14,027 nucleotides of DNA from JBQTJJ01 sp052387235 (GTDB taxonomy: Bacteria; Actinomycetota; Acidimicrobiia; Acidimicrobiales; GCA-2861595). The notes under the pieces are model-generated. The model was not told the DNA's origin. It made no database searches and saw nothing but the letters and a program-made list of their open reading frames with translations. How positions within the stretch are numbered: the first letter of the stretch is position 1; every line of letters starts with the position of its first letter. Location: contig JBQTJJ010000005.1 of assembly GCA_052387235.1 (NCBI GenBank), positions 1 through 14,027 of the forward strand, read 5' to 3'. Position numbers and translations under genes: made by a program. Shown piece by piece: positions 6,436 through 14,027 of this stretch.

Positions 6436-6588
6436 TCAGGCCTGCTTGCCCAGCATGCGGTTCATCTTCGTCCCGCAGTTGGGGCAGGTGCCCTGGGCGG
6501 CCCGACGGCCGTTGGCCATCTCGACCTCCTGCCCGTCGAACTCGCGCTTCTCTCTGCACTTGACGCAGTAACCCTCGTACATGGCCAT
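6436..6588 (-). CDS. Small zinc-ribbon-like protein, DUF5679 type
   Basis: A 50-residue protein, too short for many gene callers, with two CxxC pairs: YCVKC near residues 7-11 and CPNCGTKM near 35-42. The arrangement is a small zinc ribbon. The middle (KREFDGQEVEMANGRRAAQGTCP) and the C-terminal TKMNRMLGK match my memory of the DUF5679 family, common in Actinobacteria and Chloroflexi and of unknown function. The ATG at 6588 is nine bases past the thrB stop. A -10-like TAGCGT overlaps that stop and lies six bases before the ATG, so the gene may have its own leaderless transcript besides read-through from thrB. A second in-frame ATG at 6582 is possible. The CDS call is strong because codon use, the paired Cys motifs and the family pattern agree. 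Confidence 0.85.
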   Translation of the reverse strand: MAMYEGYCVKCREKREFDGQEVEMANGRRAAQGTCPNCGTKMNRMLGKQA

Positions 6589-6594
6589 CCGGAG

Positions 6595-6600
6595 ACGCTA
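6595..6600 (-). promoter_or_regulatory. Leaderless promoter (-10) inside the thrB stop region
   Basis: TAGCGT on the minus strand, whose first three bases are the thrB stop codon, is followed by six bases and the ATG of the DUF5679-like gene. It has the same spacing as three other starts in this window. Confidence 0.5.
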
Positions 6601-7464
6601 GCCCAGGTCCCTGCCGGGTCCGGTGACCACGAGCCCGTCGAGGTCGGGCGCCAGGTGCAGGGCCCGGCCCTCGACGCCGGCACGCGCCAGCAGGTCCTCC
6701 CCCGCGGCCCGCACGGCCGGGGCGGCGGCGGCGTCGCACAGGGCCAGCAGGCTGGGGCCGGCGCCCGACCAGCACGACGCCAGCGCCCCCGCCCCCACCA
6801 GGCCCTCGAGCAGGCCCGGCGCCTCGGGGAACAGGGCGGCACGCTGACCCTGGTGGAGCCGGTCCTCGGTGGCGGCCGGCAGCAGGAGCCGGCGGTCGGC
6901 CAGCCCGGCCACCAGCAGGCCCAGGCGCCCGAGGTTGAACGCGGCGTCGGCGTGCGGCACCGACGCCGGCAGGGCCCGCCGGGCCTCCTCCGTCGGGAGC
7001 CGGCGCTCCGGCACCAGGACCACGAACGCCAGCCCGGGGTCGAGCGGGAGGCGGCGGGCGACCGGCGCACCGTCGACGGTGCTGGACGTCACCAGCCCAC
7101 CGAGCACCGACGCGGCGGCGTTGTCGGGATGACCGTCCACCTCGGTGGCCACGGCCAGCGGGTCCGGCGCGCCGGCGGCCGCGGCCGCGGCCGCGGCCAG
7201 CGCCGCCGACGACCCGAGGCCCCGCCCCACCGGGATGTCCGAGCGCACGGTGATGGCGAGCCGGTCGTGGCCGGCGACGGCGGTGGCCACCCGGGCCGCC
7301 AGGTGCGACCCGTCGGCGGGGAGCTCGGAGCCCTCCCCCTCGGTGCGCACCGACAGGGCGTCGGCCTCGGCCACCTCGACCTCGACGTACAGCCCCAGGG
7401 CCAGGCCGAGGGTGTCGAAACCCGGGCCCAGGTTGGCGGAGGAGGCGGGGACCCTGGCGCGCAC
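6598..7464 (-). CDS. thrB: Homoserine kinase (GHMP kinase family)
   Basis: Phosphorylates L-homoserine with ATP, the step before threonine synthase. The 288 residues show GHMP kinase landmarks: VPASSANLGPGFDTLG at the N-terminus (residues 5-20), the ATP-binding glycine-rich loop PVGRGLGSSAAL at 78-89, and DGHPDN (110-115), the form typical of ThrB. A C-terminal SGAGPSLLALC motif matches the family. The length is slightly short but normal for Actinobacteria. The GTG at 7464 is chosen because the conserved N-terminus starts at once and a -10 TACGGT lies six bases before it, suggesting a leaderless mRNA. thrA and thrC are not adjacent. An exact (GCGGCC)4 repeat codes an Ala run just after the ATP loop. 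It probably shares transcripts with the DUF5679-like, queF and hydrolase genes downstream. Confidence 0.95.
   Translation of the reverse strand: MRARVPASSANLGPGFDTLGLALGLYVEVEVAEADALSVRTEGEGSELPADGSHLAARVATAVAGHDRLAITVRSDIPVGRGLGSSAALAAAAAAAAGAPDPLAVATEVDGHPDNAAASVLGGLVTSSTVDGAPVARRLPLDPGLAFVVLVPERRLPTEEARRALPASVPHADAAFNLGRLGLLVAGLADRRLLLPAATEDRLHQGQRAALFPEAPGLLEGLVGAGALASCWSGAGPSLLALCDAAAAPAVRAAGEDLLARAGVEGRALHLAPDLDGLVVTGPGRDLG
7175..7198. repeat. Hexanucleotide repeat (GCGGCC)4 within thrB
   Basis: Four exact tandem copies of GCGGCC encode part of an alanine run in ThrB. The unit keeps the reading frame whatever its copy number, so slippage would change only the helix length. Confidence 0.85.
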
Positions 7465-7470
7465 TTCGCA

Positions 7471-7476
7471 ACCGTA
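7471..7476 (-). promoter_or_regulatory. Leaderless promoter (-10) of thrB
   Basis: TACGGT on the minus strand, followed by six bases (TGCGAA) and then the thrB GTG, places +1 on the start codon. No convincing -35 is seen. Confidence 0.6.
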
Positions 7477-7554
7477 GACGTGTTACCCGACGCCCACTCC
7501 CACGGTCCAACCATGCGACGGGACACCACGACCTCCCGTCAGGAGGAAGCAACC

Positions 7555-7881
7555 ATGTACACCTTCGCCGTGACCCTGCTCCTGGGGCTGGCGCTGTTCA
7601 AGTTCGTCGACGTGCTCGAGGACCTGGCACCCGACTCGACCAGGTTCCACGGCCTGCTCACGATGGTCCTGGCCGTGGCGGGCGCCTTCGCCATCGACTT
7701 CTCGCTCTTCGACGGCTGGGCCGTCGCCCTCCGGGAGGACTGGATGGGGACCTTCCTCACCGGCCTCACCGTGGCGGGCGCCACCAGCGTCTGGCGGGCC
7801 GGCTTCGCCTGGCTGGGCTCGTCCGACGGCGAGGAGCCCGAGGTGCGCCACCAGCGCCGGTCGCACGTGCGGGCCGCCTAG
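7555..7881 (+). CDS. Small membrane protein of unknown function
   Basis: 108-residue protein that I do not recognise. Three hydrophobic segments are visible: about residues 3-20 (FAVTLLLGLALFKFVDVL), 33-53 (GLLTMVLAVAGAFAIDFSLF) and 65-87 (TFLTGLTVAGATSVWRAGFAWL). A charged, probably cytoplasmic tail rich in Glu, Arg and His follows (SDGEEPEVRHQRRSHVRAA). The start is clear: a perfect AGGAGG at 7541-7546 lies eight bases before the ATG, the best ribosome site in the window. An upstream in-frame extension has no coding character. It stands alone between divergent thrB and convergent ECF genes and ends at a strong hairpin. It could be a holin-like or membrane-stress protein, but nothing in the sequence decides this. 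Confidence 0.8.
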   Translation: MYTFAVTLLLGLALFKFVDVLEDLAPDSTRFHGLLTMVLAVAGAFAIDFSLFDGWAVALREDWMGTFLTGLTVAGATSVWRAGFAWLGSSDGEEPEVRHQRRSHVRAA

Positions 7882-7894
7882 CCCACCCACCCAC

Positions 7895-8757
7895 TCACCC
7901 CGCGGAGGCGCCCTCGACGACGAGGGCGCCTCCGTCGCGTCCGGGGCCGGGGTCGGGGGCGTCCTCCAGCTCCACCACAGGGTCCAGCCGGCACGCCACC
8001 CGCCGCATCGACGCCAGCAGGGCCCGGCCCGTGAGCAGGATGAGCACGGCGTTGGCCAGTGCGGCGGCGGCGTCCCAGGCCAGCGACGTGGCGACGTAGA
8101 ACGACCAGTAGCGCGACAGGGTGGCGCCGAACGACATCCCCGGCTCCCACGACAGCGGGCCCTGCCCGATGGCGAAGGGCCAGAACCACAGGTTCATCAC
8201 GGCGCCGAACACGAAGCCCCAGGCCCATCCCACCGCGGCCAGGGCCGCCACCTCGACCCGCGACGGCAGGTGGCGGGTGGCCAGGCCGGCCAGGCCGGCG
8301 GCGCCGCCCATCCAGCCGAGGGTGAGCATCTGGAACGGCAGCCACGGCCCCACCCCGCCCGTGAGCACGGCCGACGTGGCCATGGCGCACAGGCCCAGCA
8401 GCATGCCGAACCGGGCCCCGAAGGCGGCGCCGGCCAGCACCACGAGGAAGAAGATCCCGCTCCCGCCGCCGGGCAGGTCCACCAGCCGCAGCAGGCCGGC
8501 CGTGGCCGACAGCACGCCGAGCACGGCCACGGCCGCGCCGTTCATGGACCCCCGGCGCAGCTCGAGGGTGACGGCGGCCACCACCAGCACGCCCACCGCC
8601 GCGGCCACGAGCGGGGCGTCGCCGGCGTGGGCGGTGGACGGCAGGGCGTCACCGGGCAGCCAGAACGGGTAGAGGAAGGCGGCCGCGCCCACCAGCACCA
8701 CGAGGGCGTAGACCCCGACGGGCCGGGCCCTTCCGCACAGCCGGGGCGGGGTGGCGC

Positions 8758-8761
<4 letters not shown>
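7895..8761 (-). CDS. ECF transporter S (substrate-binding) component, predicted corrinoid/B12
   Basis: 288-residue membrane protein with about six to seven hydrophobic stretches, for example VYALVVLVGAAAFLYPFWL near residue 18, a Gly/Ala-rich GIFFLVVLAGAAFGARFGML block, and VGWAWGFVFGAVMNLWFW near the middle. This is the pattern of energy-coupling factor S components, which bind a vitamin and associate with EcfT and the ATPases. The ATG at 8761 overlaps the ATPase stop as ATGA. A charged 35-residue tail (DPVVELEDAPDPGPGRD) follows the last helix; its final codons form a terminator hairpin. The substrate cannot be read from the sequence. The divergent neighbour genes carry a cobalamin riboswitch, so cobalamin or a precursor is the best guess; another vitamin is possible. 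Confidence 0.82.
7903..7934. terminator. 14-bp stem hairpin between convergent genes, likely bidirectional terminator
   Basis: A perfect GC-rich inverted repeat (arms 7903-7916 and 7921-7934, loop ACGA) lies 21 bases beyond the stop of the plus-strand membrane protein and inside the last codons of the minus-strand S component. It can end transcription from both sides. No U-run follows, as is common in Actinobacteria. Confidence 0.75.
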
Positions 8762-10337
<1,576 letters not shown>

Positions 10338-10341
<4 letters not shown>

Positions 10342-11435
10342 GCGGCGCGCACGATCGGCTGCGCCTGCGGGGCGGGCGGGGGCGGGCGCCAGGCCGGGAC
10401 GGTGAGGGCGGCCAGGCTCAGCGCCGCCAGCGGCGAGAAGCCGGGCACCACGAGGGGGCTCGCCGTCCACGTGAGGGTGTCGTCGCCGGCGAGGGCGAGC
10501 GCGGCCAGGCCAGCGGGGGCGGCCAGCGACACGGCCACCACGACCCAGTCGGCCCGGGCCATGCGCCGGGGGCGGTAGCGCGCCCGGGGCGAGCGCCGGG
10601 AGGTGACGGCCACGGCGGCCGCGACGGCGGCGATGGCCACCAGGCCCAGCGCCACCGCGGGACCCCGGGCCCGCCCCACCAGCGCCACGAAGGCCCCGCC
10701 CATGGCGGCCAGCCCGGCCAGCACGCACCACCCGGCGGCCCGGTCGGCACCGCCGGCGCCGGCCGACGCGAACCCCCGCGCGTCCATCGACTCGGCCAGC
10801 AGCAGGGCCCGCTCCAGCGCGCTCTCGAGGACCGGGACGACGAGGCGCACCAGGCGGCCCCGCCGCACCACCCGGCCCCCGGTCCGGGCCCGGTCGGCCT
10901 CCCGCACCCGGGCCACGGTGGCCACGGTGGCGGGCACGAAGGCCACGGCCACGGTGAGGACGAGGCCGGGCTCGTAGAAGGCGCGCGGCGCCGCCTGCAC
11001 GAGCTCGTGGTGCGAGACCACGGCGTTGAAGGACCCGAACACCGCCATCACGCCCACCACCGCGAAGCTCTCGGCCGCGGCCTGCAGGACCACGGCCAGC
11101 TCCACCGGGCCCCCCACCCGGAACCCGCCGAGCAGCCGGGGCAGGGTGGCGTCGGGGAGGCTGAACAGGGCGTCGCCGCCGGCGTGGGTGGTGGCGGCGG
11201 TGAGGACCACCCGGACCAGCCCGAAGACCACGCCCACGGTCAGGAGCAGCGGGAAGGCGCGGGCGAGGGCCGAGTCGCGCGCGTGGGCCGACCAGACCAC
11301 GAAGGCCACGCCCACCACCAGGGCCACGTACACCGGGCTGGTGGCCAGCTCCACGCTGGCGGCGGCGGCCAGGGCCCACACCAGCCAGGCCACGGCGTGC
11401 AGCGAGTGATCGGCGTGGCCGGGCATCGCCGCCAT
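10338..11435 (-). CDS. ECF transporter transmembrane component EcfT
   Basis: Scaffold membrane subunit that links the S component to the ATPase pair. The 365-residue protein has N-terminal hydrophobic helices, then the cytoplasmic coupling region with an Arg/Ala motif (READRARTGG, residues 178-187) and the hallmark ALLLAESMDARGF (210-222), whose Ala-Arg-Gly (219-221) contacts the ATPases in known ECF transporters. Several more hydrophobic segments follow, and the C-terminus is longer than that of a minimal EcfT (about 265 residues). I keep the ATG at 11435; a second ATG three codons later is possible. It is the first gene of the T-AA'-S operon and diverges from the riboswitch-led genes. The only riboswitch visible is on the opposite strand, so B12 control of this operon is not shown. 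Confidence 0.9.
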
Positions 11436-11436
11436 T

Positions 11437-11466
11437 GTGGACGCCGCGGGCCGTGCCGCGTACAGT
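11437..11466 (+). promoter_or_regulatory. Candidate promoter of the riboswitch transcript
   Basis: A good -10 TACAGT (11461-11466) has a modest -35-like GTGGAC at 11437-11442 with an 18-base spacer. The predicted start near 11473 is just ahead of the riboswitch. The region also overlaps the promoter space of divergent ecfT. Confidence 0.5.
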
Positions 11467-11473
11467 CGCCGCC

Positions 11474-11640
11474 GGCAGAGGTTGCCGGCGGTCCGGATGC
11501 CGCCGGTGGTCCTCCCTCCTCGGAGGGGGGGCGGGGGAAGTCGGTGCGAGACCGACGCTGACCCGCAACTGTGACCGGCCTCCGGGCCGGGAGCCAGGAC
11601 GCCCGCCCCTGCACGCCGGATTCCGACGGCGTCCCGTGCA
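11474..11640 (+). ncRNA. Cobalamin (B12) riboswitch
   Basis: The leader contains the conserved aptamer core GGGGGAAGTCGGTGCGAGACC (from about 11533), then GCTGACCCGCAACTGTGA (the B12 box, 11557-11574) and GCCAGGA at 11593-11599, in the order and spacing of the cobalamin riboswitch. Upstream are GC-rich paired elements (GCCGGCGG/CCGCCGG). Downstream are two overlapping alternative pairings, ACGCCG/CGGCGT (11613-11618 with 11627-11632) and TGCACG/CGTGCA (11610-11615 with 11635-11640). These could form the kissing hairpin or expression platform. No U-run terminator follows, so translational control of the GGAGG site at 11671 is likely: B12 should repress the downstream genes. The core motif is certain; the exact ends are approximate. 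Confidence 0.93.
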
Positions 11641-11683
11641 CTGGCCGGCCCTCGTGGAACGGGGCCCTACGGAGGAACCCGAG

Positions 11684-13324
11684 ATGTCCCGCCGTCCCCT
11701 TGCCGCTCTCGGCATCGTCGTCTGCGCGCTCGCGCCCGCCCTCGCCCTTCCCGAGGTCCCGGCCCTGGCCCAGGCCCCAGCCGGGCCCGCCTTCGACCAG
11801 GCCCGGGCCGTCGCCTACCTGAGATCGGCGCAGCAGCCCGACGGCGGGTTCGAGACGGCCGGCTTCCCCGGCTTCGAGACGCCCGACGCCACCCTGGCCC
11901 TGGCCGAGGCGGCCCAGACCGGGCCGGCGTGGAGCACGGCCCAGGCCCGGGCCGCGGTCCAAGCCACCGTCAACGGGGGCAGGACGCCGCTCGATGCCCT
12001 CGACGACCTGGCCGAGACCACCACCTCGCCCGGGCAGGCGGCCAAGCTCATCGTGCTGGTGGCGGCGCCCCTCGGCTTCGACCCGGCCCGGTTCAACCCC
12101 CAGGGCGACGCCAACGCCGACCTGGTGGCCCGCATGGACGCCGGCCGCAACGCCAACGGCTCCTACGGGCCGGCCGCCGCCTTCAACGCCACCCTGTTCG
12201 CCGCCGTGGCCCAGCGCCTGGTGGGGCGCCCGGTGGCGGCCGACACGCGGGCCTACGTCCTGGCCGCCCAGCAGGCCAACGGCGGCTGGAACTTCGCCGG
12301 CGACCCGAAGGACGACGAGGTCGACGTCGACACCACCGGCCTGGCCCTGCAGGCCCTGGCCGCGGCCGGCGTCGACCCCTACAGCGAGCCGGTGCGGCGG
12401 GCCGTGGCCTTCCTCGACGCCAACCAGCTCCCGGGCGGGGGCTGGGAGGCCTTCGACGAGGAGGACCCGAACGCCACCGCCCTCGGCATCCTCGGCCTCA
12501 CCGCCGCCGGGCGCAGGGTCGAGTCGTGCTGGCCCGCCGCGCCCCGGGCCCTGGCCGCCCGGCAGGCGCCCGACGGCCATGTGGCCAGCCCCAACGACAC
12601 CTTCGGCGTCAACACCTTCGCCACCTCCCAGGCCGTGCAGGCCCTGTCCCGGCGCTGGGTGCCGGTGGTGCGGGCCCCGGCCCACTGCCCCGACGACGGG
12701 TACCGGATGGTGGCGTCGGACGGCGGGGTGTTCGCCTTCGGCCGGTCGGGGTTCTTCGGGTCGACGGGCGGGCAGCGCCTCAACCGGCCCGTGGTCGCCA
12801 TCGCGGCCACGCCCGGCAACCAGGGCTACTGGCTGGTGGCGGCCGACGGCGGGGTGTTCGCCTTCGGCGACGCCGCCTTCCTCGGCTCCACCGGCGGCCT
12901 CACCCTGCGCCAGCCGGTGGTGGGCATGGCGCCCACGCCCACCGGAAGGGGCTACTGGCTGGTGGCGGCCGACGGCGGCGTGTTCGCCTTCGGCGACGCC
13001 CGGTACCTCGGCGGCACCGGCGCGCTCACCCTCAGCCAGCCGGTGACGGCGGCCGCCGCCACCCCCACGGGCAGGGGCTACTGGCTGGTGGCGAAGGACG
13101 GCGGCGTCTTCGCCTTCGGCGACGCCCGGTTCCTCGGGTCCGCCGGGACCGCGGCGCCGCAGCCGGCCGCCACGGCGACGGTCGGGTTGCGGCCCCGGTT
13201 CCGGGCCGACGGCTACCTGCTGGCCGGCGCGGACGGGCGGACGTGGAGCTTCGCCGCCGGCGCCCCGGTGGCGGGCGGGGAGCCGCTCCGGCTCAACGCA
13301 CCGGTCGTCGGCGTCTCGCCGTAG
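11684..13324 (+). CDS. Secreted alpha/alpha-toroid protein with C-terminal GYWLV-DGG repeats; predicted corrinoid-binding
   Basis: 546 residues. A signal peptide (SRRPLAALGIVVCALAPALAL, cleavage likely after AQA at 31) is followed by an alpha/alpha-toroid domain of the prenyltransferase/squalene-cyclase-like type (about 36-335). This shows QQPDGGFE (50), NANGSYG (156), QQANGGWN (196), DVDTTGLALQAL (214) and QLPGGGWE (258) repeats. No cyclase acid motif is evident, so an enzyme role is doubtful. Residues 339-546 are five 42-45-residue repeats (GYWLVAADGGVFAFGDA...LGSTGG), probably beta-propeller-like. Cys292 and Cys335 could form a disulfide. The ATG at 11684 has a GGAGGA site seven bases upstream. 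The gene is directly under a cobalamin riboswitch. The toroid fold is that of the alpha domain of intrinsic factor and transcobalamin; I infer a surface corrinoid-binding role. It is not recognised as any named gene. Confidence 0.85.
   Translation: MSRRPLAALGIVVCALAPALALPEVPALAQAPAGPAFDQARAVAYLRSAQQPDGGFETAGFPGFETPDATLALAEAAQTGPAWSTAQARAAVQATVNGGRTPLDALDDLAETTTSPGQAAKLIVLVAAPLGFDPARFNPQGDANADLVARMDAGRNANGSYGPAAAFNATLFAAVAQRLVGRPVAADTRAYVLAAQQANGGWNFAGDPKDDEVDVDTTGLALQALAAAGVDPYSEPVRRAVAFLDANQLPGGGWEAFDEEDPNATALGILGLTAAGRRVESCWPAAPRALAARQAPDGHVASPNDTFGVNTFATSQAVQALSRRWVPVVRAPAHCPDDGYRMVASDGGVFAFGRSGFFGSTGGQRLNRPVVAIAATPGNQGYWLVAADGGVFAFGDAAFLGSTGGLTLRQPVVGMAPTPTGRGYWLVAADGGVFAFGDARYLGGTGALTLSQPVTAAAATPTGRGYWLVAKDGGVFAFGDARFLGSAGTAAPQPAATATVGLRPRFRADGYLLAGADGRTWSFAAGAPVAGGEPLRLNAPVVGVSP
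12698..13321 (+). repeat. Tandem 126-nt (42-residue) protein repeats
   Basis: Repeat units start at 12698, 12824, 12950 and 13076, exactly 126 bases apart, then a fifth, degenerate unit at 13211 after 135 bases. Each unit encodes GYxxVAxDGGVFAFGxxxFxGSxG and ends in a Pro-Val turn and an Ala/Thr/Pro linker. Units two to four are the most alike (GYWLVA), suggesting recent duplication or gene conversion. Confidence 0.92.
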
Positions 13325-13326
13325 GG

Positions 13327-14027
13327 ATGCGCCGCCGGCCCCGGCTCGTAGCGGCCCTGGCCCTCGCCGCGTGCGGGGCCGTGGCCGGCGCCGGTCCCGG
13401 CCCGGCGCCGGCGGAGGCGGCGGTGGCCGCGGTGGCCGGCGCCGGCGCCGAGCTGCACCGGGCCGCGGTGATCGTCGACACCGGCACGGCGGTGAAGACG
13501 GTCTGCGTGCGGTTCGCGGAGGAGTCCATCAGCGGCGTGGAGGCGCTGCAGCGGGCCGCCGTCGACCCCGTGTTCCGGGCCTACCCGGGCAAGGGAGCGG
13601 CGGTCTGCTCGCTCTGCGGCACCGGCTGCGCCGGCGACGAGTCGTGCCTCACCTGCGACCCCGACGGCCGCTTCTGGAGCTACAGCCGGGCACCGGCCGG
13701 GACCACGTCGCTGCGGGTCTCGGGTGCCGGCGCCTCCGCCACGTCCGTGCGCGACGGCGACGTGGAGGGCTGGATCTGGGGCCGGGGTGGCGCCCCCGGG
13801 TACGTGGCGGTCGAGGTGGTGTGCGGCGAGGCGGAGCCGCCGGGCACCACCGCGCCCACGGCGCCGGCGCCCACCACCGCGTCGGCCGCCACCACCACCG
13901 CGCCGGCGGCGGTGGCGGGCCCGGCGCCGGCCGCCACCCCCACGACCCGCGGCCCCGCCTCCGGCGCCGGCGCTCCCGTCCCGCCCGAGGCCACCACGCC
14001 GGCGCCGGCCGGCGCCGGCCCACCCCC
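13327..14027 (+). CDS. Exported Cys-rich DUF4430-like protein with Pro/Thr-rich stalk, 3' end outside window
   Basis: 233 codons visible; the gene runs off the right edge. The N-terminus is a signal sequence (MRRRPRLVAALALAACG) with a lipobox-like LAAC, Cys16; it may be a lipoprotein or be cleaved later near AEA. A compact domain spans about 44-166: VKTVCVRFAEESISGVEALQRA, a Cys-rich stretch (VCSLCGTGCAGDESCLTC, 93-110), GRFWSYSRAP (114-123) and VRDGDVEGWIWGRG (131-144). The ESISGVEALQ, FWSY and DGD.EGW.W pattern resembles DUF4430/transcobalamin C-terminal-type domains as I recall them. After residue 168 comes a low-complexity Pro/Ala/Thr stalk, typical of wall-spanning proteins. The ATG is two bases after the upstream stop, so the genes are co-transcribed under the cobalamin riboswitch. 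Family assignment is moderate; the export signal is clear. Confidence 0.78.
   Translation, partial: MRRRPRLVAALALAACGAVAGAGPGPAPAEAAVAAVAGAGAELHRAAVIVDTGTAVKTVCVRFAEESISGVEALQRAAVDPVFRAYPGKGAAVCSLCGTGCAGDESCLTCDPDGRFWSYSRAPAGTTSLRVSGAGASATSVRDGDVEGWIWGRGGAPGYVAVEVVCGEAEPPGTTAPTAPAPTTASAATTTAPAAVAGPAPAATPTTRGPASGAGAPVPPEATTPAPAGAGPP

Noticed and set aside
11436..11470. B12 control of the divergent ecfT operon through the same riboswitch
   Set aside because: The aptamer is read on the plus strand only. I found no B12-box motif on the minus strand ahead of ecfT.
10342..11715. N-terminal extension of the fused ATPase frame up to 11715
   Set aside because: The extension runs through ecfT and the riboswitch in another frame. 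The ABC domain begins right after the ATG at 10341, which overlaps the ecfT stop as ATGA.
11684..12690. Terpene or squalene cyclase activity for the toroid domain
   Set aside because: It has a secretion signal, lacks an evident DxDD-type acid motif, and sits under a cobalamin riboswitch. The fold alone does not imply a cyclase.

Overview
The window is very GC-rich DNA with G or C at most third codon positions. It looks like an actinobacterial chromosome. The order rimO-pgsA-cinA-thpR-recA, the CGAAC-N4-GTTCG SOS box, the TANNNT-type leaderless promoters and the GYWLV..DGG repeats of a secreted protein fit Actinobacteria. I favour class Acidimicrobiia, but that is inference from gene order and protein style, not a database result. 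No tRNA, rRNA, CRISPR array or mobile element was found.

Region 1 (1-4587, all minus strand) is a housekeeping block read right to left: rimO, pgsA, cinA, a possible 38-residue peptide gene, thpR, then recA, which is cut by the left edge. Most junctions overlap or nearly touch, which suggests coupled translation. recA has its own promoter with a LexA box in the spacer.

Region 2 (4628-7464): a plus-strand gene for a stand-alone Nfu N-terminal domain diverges from rimO. It converges on a minus-strand group read thrB, DUF5679-like zinc-ribbon protein, queF, serine hydrolase. A perfect A/T-containing hairpin separates the convergent ends. rimO, the Nfu-domain gene, thrB and the DUF5679-like gene all have a TANNNT -10 box exactly six bases before the start codon, as expected for leaderless mRNAs.

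Region 3 (7555-7881) is one small plus-strand membrane-protein gene of unknown function. It ends at a strong hairpin shared with the convergent ECF operon.

Region 4 (7895-14027) is the most interesting. A minus-strand ECF vitamin-transporter operon (ecfT, a fused two-domain ATPase, an S component; all junctions ATGA) diverges from a plus-strand cobalamin riboswitch. The riboswitch leads two secreted-protein genes. The first joins an alpha/alpha-toroid (prenyltransferase-like) domain to 42-residue propeller-like repeats. The second has a Cys-rich, DUF4430-like domain and a Pro/Thr/Ala-rich stalk that runs off the window. Alpha-toroid plus DUF4430-type beta domain is the architecture of animal intrinsic factor and transcobalamin. 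I therefore propose that these genes encode a surface corrinoid-capture system feeding the adjacent ECF importer. The riboswitch and domain types are read from sequence; the joint function is inference.
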